This document shows positions 1-11,051 of a stretch of 64,000 bases of DNA, piece after piece (within the stretch, counting starts at the first letter, position 1; every line of letters begins with the position of its first letter). This stretch comes from Leptodontidium sp. MPI-SDFR-AT-0119 (lineage: Eukaryota; Ascomycota; Leotiomycetes; Helotiales; Leptodontidiaceae). Below the pieces are notes generated by a model. That model worked only from the letters and a program-made list of their open reading frames with translations, searched no databases and had not been told where the DNA came from. The position numbers were made by a program, and so were the translations under genes. The stretch spans positions 310,001-374,000 of the forward strand of contig JAHLEZ010000006.1 of the NCBI GenBank assembly GCA_020726505.1. The letters run 5' to 3'.

Positions 1-381
1 GATGAATTCATTCACGTTGGCTACGGACGATCAGCGATGTTCGGACGAGCGAGCTTCAACTCACGATCTTGTCCCAGTACTGGCAGGAGCAGAGAACCGC
101 ATCGAGAGTCACAACAATACAATGGAAAGAACGACTTTGAAGAAACTCCAGCACAAATATTGTCAAAATCTCGGTCTCGAGGAAAGATCGAGTCTCTGAA
201 AGTATCCATGCACTTAGAAAGGCAGGAAGAGGAGGATGCTGCTGTCAGTATCGGGCTTGATGAGGACTCGGCATCAACAATTGATGGTCGAGGAGCTGAT
301 TTCGATGCAAACCCGTTCTTCCATGACTTATTCCAGCCTTTTCTTGATCGATTCGACATATTCTCTGCGGTTGGAAGTTAA
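1..381 (+). CDS. 3' end of an unidentified gene (partial at left edge)
   Basis: The frame is open from the first base of the window to a TAA at 379-381, giving about 126 residues of C-terminal sequence. The segment is Ser/Arg-rich at first, then acidic, and ends in a Phe-rich stretch (NPFFHDLFQPFLDRF). I recognise no domain. The Met at 37 is probably internal because the frame continues upstream off the window. The start, introns and function cannot be judged from here. Confidence 0.45.
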   Translation, partial: DEFIHVGYGRSAMFGRASFNSRSCPSTGRSREPHRESQQYNGKNDFEETPAQILSKSRSRGKIESLKVSMHLERQEEEDAAVSIGLDEDSASTIDGRGADFDANPFFHDLFQPFLDRFDIFSAVGS

Positions 382-867
382 GCTGTGAAAGAGGGGAGAA
401 GAAGAAGATTTCCATTTTGAAGTGGCAATACAGGCAGTGCAGCCCAGATGATGCACCATGAAAGAGGCTGATACTTGGAAGTCCAAATCCGGATCTTCCT
501 ATTCATCGGAATCTCAAAAATCTCCCGAAACTGCAGTCTCCCGTTTTTCCAGACGAGTCTCGTGTCCGACTTTCCTCTATTCTTGGTTACTGAAGGGTTT
601 TCTGCACGTTGCCGTTCAGCCAGCGATTCATCTCTGTGTGACAGCATTCGAGTATTATACGAGTACATGAGGTGGGTCTTTGAGGTCTTACCGCCAGGCT
701 GTGATATCTTGCGAGCTTGTAAACTCTGTAAGTTTCGTGGATTCGACAGAGTGAAAGCTCTTGAGCTCAGATCTGCCACAATACTTCAATTCCACATCAC
801 ACTTGTTTCTATGTACAGCACAGGATGATCGTCACAACTCCATCCCAACTTCAATACTCTGCCTCTC
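382..867. other. Intergenic, nothing recognised
   Basis: This gap lies between the left-edge gene and the 3' end of the xylanase, so it is the shared 3' region of two convergent genes. Several short overlapping frames on both strands look like noise. Confidence 0.5.
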
Positions 868-2673
<1,806 letters not shown>

Positions 2674-2688
2674 GCCTCTGTAGCTCAA

Positions 2689-2742
2689 GTATTTTTCCCT
2701 GTATGCTCAGTGATAGAGAGCGTCTACTAACATCTTACCTAG
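2689..2742 (+). other. Insert 1 in tRNA-Thr, intron-like
   Basis: A 54-nt GT...AG segment sits in the tRNA D-loop. It carries a near-perfect CTACTAAC branch-like element with its adenosine 12 nt before the terminal AG, matching filamentous-fungal spliceosomal introns. It also contains an imperfect copy of the tRNA 5' half at about 2699-2724. No bulge-helix-bulge is obvious. Confidence 0.6.
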
Positions 2743-2779
2743 TGGCAGAGCGCGTCACTAGTAATGACGAGGTTGCCGG

Positions 2780-2831
2780 GTAAGTCAAGGATTCTATTCA
2801 GTTCGTCGACGTTGTACTCATTGATATACAG
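2780..2831 (+). other. Insert 2 in tRNA-Thr, intron-like
   Basis: A 52-nt segment with a consensus GTAAGT start and an ACAG end separates the T-stem 5' strand from the T-loop. A weak branch candidate (ACTCAT) lies about 11 nt from the end. A partial echo of the T-loop (CAGTTCG) occurs at about 2799-2805. Confidence 0.55.
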
Positions 2832-2882
2832 TTCGATTCCGTCCAGAGGCAATTCTGACGTTGCATATCTTTTGCCCTTTAA

Positions 2883-2906
2883 TTTTTCTTTTGAGTTTTT
2901 TTTTTT
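2883..2906 (+). terminator. T-runs downstream of the tRNA (possible Pol III terminator)
   Basis: A T5 run at 2883-2887 and a T11 run at 2896-2906 lie 31-55 nt after the tRNA 3' end. They fit RNA polymerase III termination if the gene is transcribed by Pol III, though this is farther away than usual. Confidence 0.35.
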
Positions 2907-3112
2907 ACTCGATCGCATAGCTTTTGGGGAAGTCTCCTCTGCTATTGCGATCCACTTGAAATACGATTGGCGGAAGAGTATGCTGATGGGCCGAAAATTC
3001 GCAGATGTGGAGCCATGCTTAAAAGAAAGAACTTGAAAGCCATGAACAGAGAAAGTCAAGAGAATAAATTAAAGAGCAAAAGTAGCAACGGGGAAAGTAA
3101 TGGACATATCCG

Positions 3113-5170
3113 TCATCCCCAGACATCTTCTTGCCATTTTCTCATCCCTTTCAACTTCCTGCTCCACTCTCCCAGCTCCTCATCACTCCACCCATTCCGC
3201 TCTTTCATCTTATCCCCGAGAGAACGCCCAACATCCTTCGACATATTCGCCCTTCCACAAATATACACATTCGCTCCATTCTCGACCAGCCCTAAAATGT
3301 CGTCGCTCTTCTCAGTGATTCCATCCTGAACATACCTTTTATCCCCAGCTCTCGAGAAAGCCGTCACAATCACCAGCTTTTCCCCGAATCTTTGCTGCAG
3401 TTCCTCAATCTCCTCCCGATAGATGAAGTCTGAGACGTCCCGGCATCCAAAGAACACCATCATCTGGCCAACTGGCCTGCCAATATCCATCAATTTCTTC
3501 CGCTCGGCTAGAAACGCCATGAAAGGTGCGAGTCCGGTACCTGCCGCGATCATGACAAGAGGGCAGCTTGATTGGACTGGGAGTTTGAACTTGGACTTGC
3601 GAATGTGAGCAAACAGTCTCCCGTCTTCAAGCTTTGCTGAAGGGCCAGAAAATTTGTGAGGTTGGCTCTGTGGGTTAGACAAGGCAAGAAGGTAGTTAGA
3701 GGTAAGTCCTGGAACCGTTTGACCACTTGCCAACGCAGTGTTTGCGACAAGAACGGTGATCGAAGGTTGACGTGGTGAGATGACACTACTGGATGAGATC
3801 GAGTAGTATCGAGGCTGAAGATGAGGGAGAGTTTCGATGATGTACGACAATGGAACTGCCCAGGGAGTGTTTGGACACGCCAAGGCCATCATCCGACCGA
3901 TTGTCAGGTACTGTTGACTCAAGAAAGTGTTGTAGATATCTTTGTCTCTCCCGATTTCGTTCAAGTACACTTTGGCTTCTTCTGTTGGGGCAAAATATGC
4001 CAGACCCAGAACGGTTTCTCGGGAAACAGGAGCGCAAACCTCCAAGTAGTGTCGGAATAGGGTCGCTGTCGATGTAGGCGTGGGGATCTTGATTCTTACT
4101 GTTGAATCGAGAGACTTCACGGTGATCGGCATATCCGAGCGACCTAAGACCTTCAAGAGAAGCTGTACCTCCTCTTCAGGATTGATTGGCCACACTGCAA
4201 GATGATCGCCAGTCTTGTAGTGAAGATCTGGATGCTCAGTGAGAGCAAGGTCCATGTGTAGGCAATTCCGATCTCCAGATTTGAACAACTCCTTTGAGTT
4301 CAAAACTTTGAGAGCACGAACTGCCGAACATGATCTTGAAGAATCCAAATGCGTTGGTTCGCCGTCATGCAGATCGATGGGAGCAAGCGAGTCGTCCTCA
4401 ACGACTTCAAAAGTCGGCATATACTTCCAAGAGACCTCTTGATACCCGAGGGTTCCAAACACCTCAAACAGATGTCCTTTCCAAACCATAAAGTCTTCCT
4501 CCGTGCCACTTTCCACATCGTCTGCTTTACCAACAGGCATGATGGATCTCGCACCGAAGCTATCCAATGCAGCTACAGTGACATCGACAACTCGGTTATA
4601 GTGTTTGTAATTGCTGTTGCCCAAGCCGAATGCGGCATATCGAAGGCTCGGAGATTTCTCTGCAGTCCTATGTATCCAGTCCCAAAAGCCGGCGGTGTTG
4701 TCACTCGGATCTCCTTCTCCATAGGTAGAGATTATGAAAAGTGCCAATTTGGTTTCTGGTATCAATGCAATCGTGTCTGCATTGTAATCCGACAGGTCTG
4801 CAACCAAAACATCCAGTCCAAAGCGAAGGTGTATATCTCGACCGAGTCGATTCGCTAAGCCCTCGGCAGTTCCAGATTGAGACCCCCAGAAGATCACCAG
4901 ATCTTTCTTGTGTTCTTCAAGCTTCAATGCAATATTTCTGGTCTCCTTCTTGCTGAGTATGGAAGCTCCATCGGCGAGTTGCGGTCTTTGGAAGAGCTGA
5001 TATGCATGAGGATCTGGCTTGTTCCAAGCAATGCCTTTCAGGAGGTAACTTGTTGAGCATAGAACAACAGCGGCGATGGTCAGAAGGTCTGCAGTAGACG
5101 TTGGCTTAAAAAAATCTGAGATCTGTGGTGTGGTCTGGGAAAGGAAGTTGAGAGAATTGTCTGAAGCCAT
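3113..5170 (-). CDS. NADPH-cytochrome P450 reductase
   Basis: A single exon of 685 residues, normal length for the family. An N-terminal membrane anchor (about residues 27-48, LLTIAAVVLCSTSYLLKG) is followed by the FMN-binding flavodoxin domain (WGSQSGTAEG, STYGEGDPSDN, FGLGNSNYKHYN). The FAD domain carries PRYYSISSSS and the NADPH domain carries AAGTGLAPFMAF, FFGCRD and VYICGRANMSKDV. The C-terminus is DVWG, keeping the penultimate Trp that normally stacks on FAD. The enzyme passes electrons from NADPH through FAD and FMN to microsomal P450s at the ER membrane. Every cofactor motif is present, so it should be active. A P450 lies 6 kb away, with a transporter and a regulator in between. Confidence 0.96.
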   Translation of the reverse strand: MASDNSLNFLSQTTPQISDFFKPTSTADLLTIAAVVLCSTSYLLKGIAWNKPDPHAYQLFQRPQLADGASILSKKETRNIALKLEEHKKDLVIFWGSQSGTAEGLANRLGRDIHLRFGLDVLVADLSDYNADTIALIPETKLALFIISTYGEGDPSDNTAGFWDWIHRTAEKSPSLRYAAFGLGNSNYKHYNRVVDVTVAALDSFGARSIMPVGKADDVESGTEEDFMVWKGHLFEVFGTLGYQEVSWKYMPTFEVVEDDSLAPIDLHDGEPTHLDSSRSCSAVRALKVLNSKELFKSGDRNCLHMDLALTEHPDLHYKTGDHLAVWPINPEEEVQLLLKVLGRSDMPITVKSLDSTVRIKIPTPTSTATLFRHYLEVCAPVSRETVLGLAYFAPTEEAKVYLNEIGRDKDIYNTFLSQQYLTIGRMMALACPNTPWAVPLSYIIETLPHLQPRYYSISSSSVISPRQPSITVLVANTALASGQTVPGLTSNYLLALSNPQSQPHKFSGPSAKLEDGRLFAHIRKSKFKLPVQSSCPLVMIAAGTGLAPFMAFLAERKKLMDIGRPVGQMMVFFGCRDVSDFIYREEIEELQQRFGEKLVIVTAFSRAGDKRYVQDGITEKSDDILGLVENGANVYICGRANMSKDVGRSLGDKMKERNGWSDEELGEWSRKLKGMRKWQEDVWG

Positions 5171-6376
5171 TTTGTAAAGTCTGAAAGTCCCTCAGCTTTT
5201 GAGACTGAAGACAGAGGAGGAAGGACAGCAAAATGCAATTGTATTTGAATGAAGTGATATAGGGGGAGAAGCCATCAAACCAAATTCGACCAGAGTAGAC
5301 ATTGACATCCTTTCGTGTTCTTCAGGTTTGGCCCTCCGTAACTACCTACCTGCCTTCAACTTCCTCATTCCAATCGGACGAGTTAAAGTAAGAGAGGCAA
5401 TACTCGGCGAAGAAAGTTTCTTGACAGACCGAAGAAAACATCGCATTCTAAAACCTCGTGTCTAGCACATGCAGTCCGTGGAGTGAGATGATCCGCGGGA
5501 TAGACGACCCACCCCGCACTTAAAGGGGCAAATCTCGCCTAAAATGCAACAACTCTATCGGCGAACGACGGCTTCACTGATGGCCCGAGTCATGCATGAA
5601 TTTTTTTTTTAAAAAAAAGGGTCGGCGACTGTTTCCATAAGCTGTAGATCCGCTTTTGTTTTTCAAATAGTTATAGTAGGTAGGTGCGGAGAAGTAGGAG
5701 ACACGGGGAAGTTTCCGAAACCCGGGGACTTTTGATGTCGCCAAGATGACACCAGCGTGGTGTGCAGGTCCTCAATTCGAAAGATGAGGACATAGCCTTA
5801 CGATTTCCGGCTTTTGTTGAGACTACTCGTTGGGGTATGGTTATCCGGAGATGTGAGAAACGTCGGCTTATGGTACCAAGGACTTCAATGTCAACCTCCT
5901 CTTTATTTACTTCCAATTCATTCAAGGAAAGCTCTCTCGCTTAGAGCTTCGTCCGGCTAGGATTTCTTCCTTGACTCGATCACATTCAATACCTTATAAA
6001 GTCTAAACTAGTACACAAGGAACATAACATGTCGTGCCAGTCGCAAAATGGAATGCAAGAATTTATTTGCTCCTGGAAAATTGAAATAGAATATGGCGAA
6101 ACTGCTGCGATTGACAAACAGATCTCTATACAGGCGAAGTCGCCAACCGTTTTGGTCTCAAGCTTGAGGAAAATACTAAGATATTACTCGCAGTTGAGGT
6201 AGCTGGGCTTAGGTGCTTGAGCATGAGAGGCGTCAACTCACCAGAGAATCGAGTTCACCAAAGGTCAAGTTTCGCGAGAAGAGTCATATTGATTCGTACT
6301 TGAGTCGAAAAACTAGCAGGAAAATAAAGTACAGAATCTGCATGCAATCACACCCTCCGCAACTGCTAAAATACCC
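5171..6376. other. Upstream region of the reductase; no gene seen
   Basis: This 1.2-kb stretch holds the reductase promoter and the 3' flank of the transporter gene. A T10/A8 junction lies at 5601-5618. Short frames on both strands have no recognisable content. Confidence 0.45.
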
Positions 6377-8061
6377 TTACACACGGACGACTCTTCCGTT
6401 TCTGGTAGCCTTCAACCCCTTCTGCATCTTCTTCGCATGCTTGACGCCGAAGCCATGAGTATACACTTCCCTCACAAGCTCAAGTGGCATACCATGAACC
6501 TCGGGGTAGCAAAAGAAGATGAATACCCAACCAGTACCACAAATTCCAGCGTAAAACCCAAAAGCACCACTTGGGGTCATGCTCTTCATCATCGACAAGA
6601 ATGTAGAGGCGATAATGATGTTGCATCCCCAGCATGTCAAGGTATTGATCATCGTTCCAAGAGCTCGAACTTCATGAGGAAGAAGTTCTGTCCCGACCCA
6701 AGCAACGGGGGCGACACCGGCAGCGAAGAATCCGACGTAGAAAATAATCGTGACGAGAAGGAGGACACCCGCCCAGTTGATTCCTTGAGCTTCAAGAACA
6801 AGATCTCTGCTGACTGGGATCCAATGGAAGGCGATTGCAGCAATTGTAAGCGAAAGTGCCATGCCCATGACAGTGATAAGAAGGATTATCCTGCGGCCGA
6901 ATCTGTCCAGTGTGAAGAAACAAGCAAACCCAAAGAGAAAGTTCGTGCCTCCAACTACGAGAGAGACAGCGACGGGCTTGTTGAATCCGACGAGAGCGAA
7001 GAGCGTAGAGGAGTAATACATGAGAGTATTGAAACCACCGAGTTGAGAAACTGTACGTCATTAGTGAAGATCTGGAGATTGTCAGAGCAGAAAACTTACT
7101 AGCCATGACTGCGCATGCGGTGAAAAGTGCACGGGCATTTGCAGGAACGCAGAAGAGCTGTTTAAGCTGCCACCAAATGCTTCTGTCGGAAAGGATTCCC
7201 GTTGAGATTTCGAGAGATGCTTGAATGAGCTTGATCTTGTTATCCACCATTTCTGGAGTGGCTTGAGGGAAGATCTGGTGCAACACTTTCTTCGCTTCAT
7301 CAACCTTCCTATGCGAAACCAGATGTCTTGGAGACTCAGGACAAAGAGGTAGGACAGCAGCTAGGACAATGGCAGGCAATGCACCAAGTCCCACCATGTA
7401 TCTCCATCCCTGAGGAATTTCCGTAAATCCTGCTCCGAGTGCATAAGCGATAAACTGACCACCGGCCACAAACAGATTGTCAAAGACGATCAGTCTTCCA
7501 CGGTATCTCGCAGGAGCAAGCTCTCCGATGTAAAGGGGAATGATCATTGCGGCACTGCCAACTCCGAATCCGACGATAAGTCTGCCGATAGTCATTTGAA
7601 CAAGACTGTATGCAGCCGCTTGGATAATGGCTCCTAGCACGAAGACAACACAGCCAAGGTAGATGGCAAACTTTCGACCCATCTTGTCTCCAGTCAAACC
7701 AGCAACAAGGGCACCAATGAAAGCACCTCCAGATGTGATCGATGTGATCAGCTCTTGTTCTCCGGAAGTCAAAGCCTTGCCACCAAGTGCAGTACCGAGA
7801 GAAACCAGGACGGCGGATATGACGCCAGTATCGTAACCTAACCGAGTAAGTATCAAAACATATAAATGGCTGAGACGAAATACCAAAAAGAAAGCCTCCA
7901 ACTGAAGCTGTCATGCAAATCCACCACACTCTTTTCCCAGGTTCAGTTTCTTCGATTGCATCGTATTCCGCGCTCGAATCAGAGAGTTGACCATCTTCAA
8001 CGTGGTAGATGTCCACCTTGTCGGTGCTTTCTCTCGGCTCGAGGTAGGGTTTGGTATCCAT
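6377..8061 (-). CDS. MFS sugar transporter, inositol-transporter-like
   Basis: Three exons (8061-7884, 7837-7100, 7050-6377) encode 529 residues; introns are 46 and 49 nt. After a roughly 48-residue cytoplasmic head come twelve predicted membrane segments with sugar-porter signatures: GGFLFGYDTGVISAVL in helix 1, DKMGRKFAIYLG between helices 2 and 3, GRLIVGFGVGSAAMIIPLYI, PESPRHLV before the central loop, and DRFGRRIILL in the second half. The GYDTGVIS-type first helix and the GGFNTLMYYS motif resemble fungal myo-inositol/proton symporters (ITR family), but the substrate cannot be fixed from sequence. It probably acts at the plasma membrane. It is divergent from the Zn2Cys6 regulator, sharing a 570-bp promoter region. 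Confidence 0.92.
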
Positions 8062-8628
8062 AATTCCTGGTAAGCAGTTGGTGTTGGTGTTGGTGTTGGA
8101 ATGAGATGTGATTGATTTTGTGAATTTCAGACTGGCATTCTTTGTTGATTTATAGAATATCGCGACTCAAACAGATTCAAGATCTGAGTTCTGTGGCTTA
8201 CCAGGGTAATGGCTTGGTAGTCACCTACAGTCTGGGGAAGCGTTAGGGCGGTGGCGGGGTGCGGGGTTGTGTAGTGTGTTGACGGCGAAAATATCTCAAT
8301 CGGACAACCGTCCACGTTGTCAAGAATCTTTATTTTGCATTAATATCGGCTGCAAGTCAGTGCCATTGCCACTGTTCCATTCGGCGACATTTGCCTCTCA
8401 GATATCTCACTTCCTCCCCTGCCCAGATCCCACTCCGGTCCTCCTCTTCCGCATCTTGGTCTCAATTCTATCCTGAGCCCAGTTGCCAACGGCTGCCGCA
8501 ACTTACCTCTTTCAAGCTCCCTGGCTTCTAGATTCTGACTCGGCCTCTGTCACCAGCTACCCCACTTTGCAGGTAATCTCTTTCGGCGAACGAAGTCGAC
8601 CTTGCAATATCGAGCTTCTTCCTCAGGC
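8062..8628. promoter_or_regulatory. Divergent promoter between transporter and Zn2Cys6 regulator
   Basis: The two start codons are 567 bp apart and face away from each other. A short tandem repeat of GGTGTT units lies at about 8078-8100 in the transporter leader. I cannot name an operator. Confidence 0.4.
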
Positions 8629-10670
8629 ATGCCTAGGAAGAACTCCGTCTGGTAGGATCCCTATGAGCGAATCAAGCGTATCTCATCTCTAATACCGGCC
8701 CTGGCAGTCAGAGTTGTCAAGCACGGCACTTGAAGTGTATTCGTGAAGGGGTGTCAGGGCCTTGTCAACGATGCAAAGAGGAGGGAATTGTCTGCGAGCA
8801 AGACACTAAGCTACGCGTGCGTCATGTACTGTCTGTAGCTGGAACGAAGCGGAGGCGGCTTGACTATGCTCAAGACCAGGTCTGGGTTCCAGTTCCGCCA
8901 TCATGTGAGCTACATTGATTGAGACTTTGGAACTTGACTGACTTGGCGAGTGGAATTTGCTTCCCCGGAAAAGCAACGACATACTCCATCCGAGCCAGAT
9001 GATTCAGAGCTACAAGTGGAGACGCCTAATGGGGAACAGCCGATAGATGGCAACTCTCCATCAGATACTTGGGGCACCTCAGCAGCGACATACGAACAGA
9101 ATACGCAGGCTTTGAACCCTCAGAACACCAACGCCTTCCAAAGCACATCACTAAACATCACCAGAGATACTCCTAACAACTACACCAAGAAGCCACTGGA
9201 GCTAGAGTCCCAACAATCCCCGAGTTTCACCACACGAAGTGTGGCAAATCACCCATTTGATCAAACGTCTCCGAGAGTTGCCACTGGGTCGAGCATATTC
9301 GCGTCACCAGTATCGCATTTATCTCGAACGCCAGGTCATAGCAATCAATATACATGGCAGATTGAGAGCGAAGAAGAAGCTCGGTTGTTTTTGTACTTCG
9401 TGCAGAGGCTCGGGCCTTGGGTAAGGATCCTTCGGACCGAGACTTTATTTACTGACTGGTGAAGCTGGATGGGTTTGACTCGAAGCGGCATTTCGGTACC
9501 GAGGTCGCTCGACGTGCAGCCTTTGTTCCAGTGATTATGAATGCAATTCTAGCATCCGCTGCTAGACATACTGCATTGATATCTGGCACGGCTGATACGA
9601 TATCGGAAACGTACCACAACAAGTGCCTTCAGATTTTGATACCCGTCCTAGATGACCCGTGTGATGTCCTCGATGAAAACCTCTGTGCAGCCATCATCAT
9701 CTTGAGACAATACGAGGAGTATGACGGTAAGTTGTCTAGTGTGTCTCGTGTCTTTGCTAACATCCCGAAAGAAAATGATGAGAGGTGCCATCTATTTGGT
9801 AGCACGAGAATGGTCAACGCCAACACCCTCAACACATCTCCTAGTAGCCTACGAGATGCTGCAAATTGGGTCGCATTGCGGCAAGAGATTCATATATCAT
9901 TAACGACTAAGCAGCCCGTCAGCATCATTCTAGATGCCTACCATCAGTCACCCAACTTCAATTCAGATTCAGAAGATGGGTGGGCAAACAGAATTGTTTT
10001 TATCTTCGCTAAAGTATTGAACTATGCCTTCCGATCTGAGGATGTGGTACCGGACGAGTCTTGGATCAGTTTACAAGAACAGGTAGAAAATTGGAATTCA
10101 GCAAAGCCTTCGTACTTTGACCCACTCTGGACTGGGAACGATAGAGGGGTTCAAGGGACACTTTTCCCACGTGTTGTGATGCTGGGAACAGCTCAGGGCA
10201 GGTTCAATGCTCAGCTCGACGGAAGCATGCTAACACGGGTCAGCAAATGCCATGCAGCATTATCATCTGGCCAAAATCCTCCTTGCAGCTTACGATCCTC
10301 GATTGCAGAAATTAGGGTTTGACACAAGGAGGCTGCGTAAAGAATCGGAGGTGAGACGACTTGGAGCAGTGATTGAGTAGCAACTGATGATTTGTTAGGA
10401 GAATGTACTTCAGAACCTTCGCATGGTTATTGGATTGGCCACAAGCAACCCTCAAATCGAGATCACTTTTATGCATGCGTCGCACATACTCACAGCCTGT
10501 TCGTATTCCCTTCCCCTGCCCGCCATGGATCCTGACCAGAACCAGGTGGAGACTATTTGACCGATCCGGACGAACAAGAGGGAGTAATAAATTTCCTTGA
10601 GGATATTGAACAGAGGGGGATTTGGCGTACTGCCTCCATTATCTCTCGTTTGCAAGACCAATGGAAATGA
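8629..10670 (+). CDS. Zn2Cys6 fungal transcription factor
   Basis: Eight exons (8629-8651, 8708-8904, 8951-9420, 9465-9726, 9772-10197, 10244-10350, 10399-10498, 10546-10670) give 569 residues. The first 23-nt exon supplies the first zinc-binding Cys: its TG joins a T after the intron to give VCQSCQARHLKC, and the cluster is completed by GPCQRCKEEGIVC. The middle is Ser/Thr/Gln-rich and disordered. A fungal regulatory middle-homology region follows (GPWLDGFD, RHFG, AFVPVIMNAILASAARH), ending in ACGDYLTDP and LQDQWK. The intron at 10198-10243 begins GC rather than GT, but it has a good CTAAC branch and restores the family motif TAQANAMQHYHLAKI. The protein should bind CGG-type sites in the nucleus. 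Lying between the transporter and the P450, it may regulate both. Confidence 0.88.
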
Positions 10671-11051
10671 ATGTTAATTTTGTAATCTGTATAACGCTAT
10701 TTTTGCGAGTGTATCATGCCCAAGTATGTGACATAAAATGCTCCAAGTCTTGAAGGTAATGGGCGCATGGCCAAGCGTTGATCGTATGTAGTCGATTGGT
10801 TGGCAGGCGAGGGGGAAGAGAGCAACCCCTCACTGCACCTAAATAGGAAAATTTCGCCTTCGGATTGCTTCTTCGGCGAAAACACCCAGTATCAGATAGC
10901 CTCTCTAACGAATTGAACCTATGGCCTGTTGCACACTTGTTTTTGTCGATGCAGTTATCCAAAGGTAAATATATCAACCCCCAGTTGAACGCAGCTGTAA
11001 CTCAACACACAACAATCAAACGCTCCCTCGATCAACAGACTCACTTCCAAC
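10671..11051. promoter_or_regulatory. Upstream region of the P450
   Basis: This 381-bp gap between two genes on the same strand should hold the regulator's 3' end and the P450 promoter. No specific element is recognised. Confidence 0.35.

Larger units (their letters stand above)
2674..2851 (+). tRNA. tRNA-Thr(AGT) split by two GT-AG inserts
   Basis: Three blocks (2674-2688, 2743-2779, 2832-2851) join into a 72-nt cloverleaf. The acceptor stem GCCTCTG/CAGAGGC pairs perfectly, followed by T8 A9, D-stem GCTC/GAGC with G18G19, and anticodon stem CGTCA/TGACG around loop CTAGTAA (anticodon AGT). The variable loop is AGGTT, the T-loop is TTCGATT, and the discriminator base is A. The T-stem has one C-T mismatch. 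The inserts are 2689-2742 (54 nt: starts GTATTT, branch-like CTACTAAC at 2724-2731, ends CCTAG) and 2780-2831 (52 nt: starts GTAAGT, ends ATACAG). They sit in the D-loop and at the T-stem/T-loop border, not at the usual 37/38 site. A T5 run at 2692-2696 lies inside the first insert and could stop RNA polymerase III. The tRNA origin is well supported; whether it is expressed, and by which polymerase, is unknown. Confidence 0.75.

Noticed and set aside
8267..8692. Short plus-strand frames before the Zn2Cys6 gene
   Set aside because: They do not supply the missing first Cys of the zinc cluster; the short exon at 8629-8651 does.
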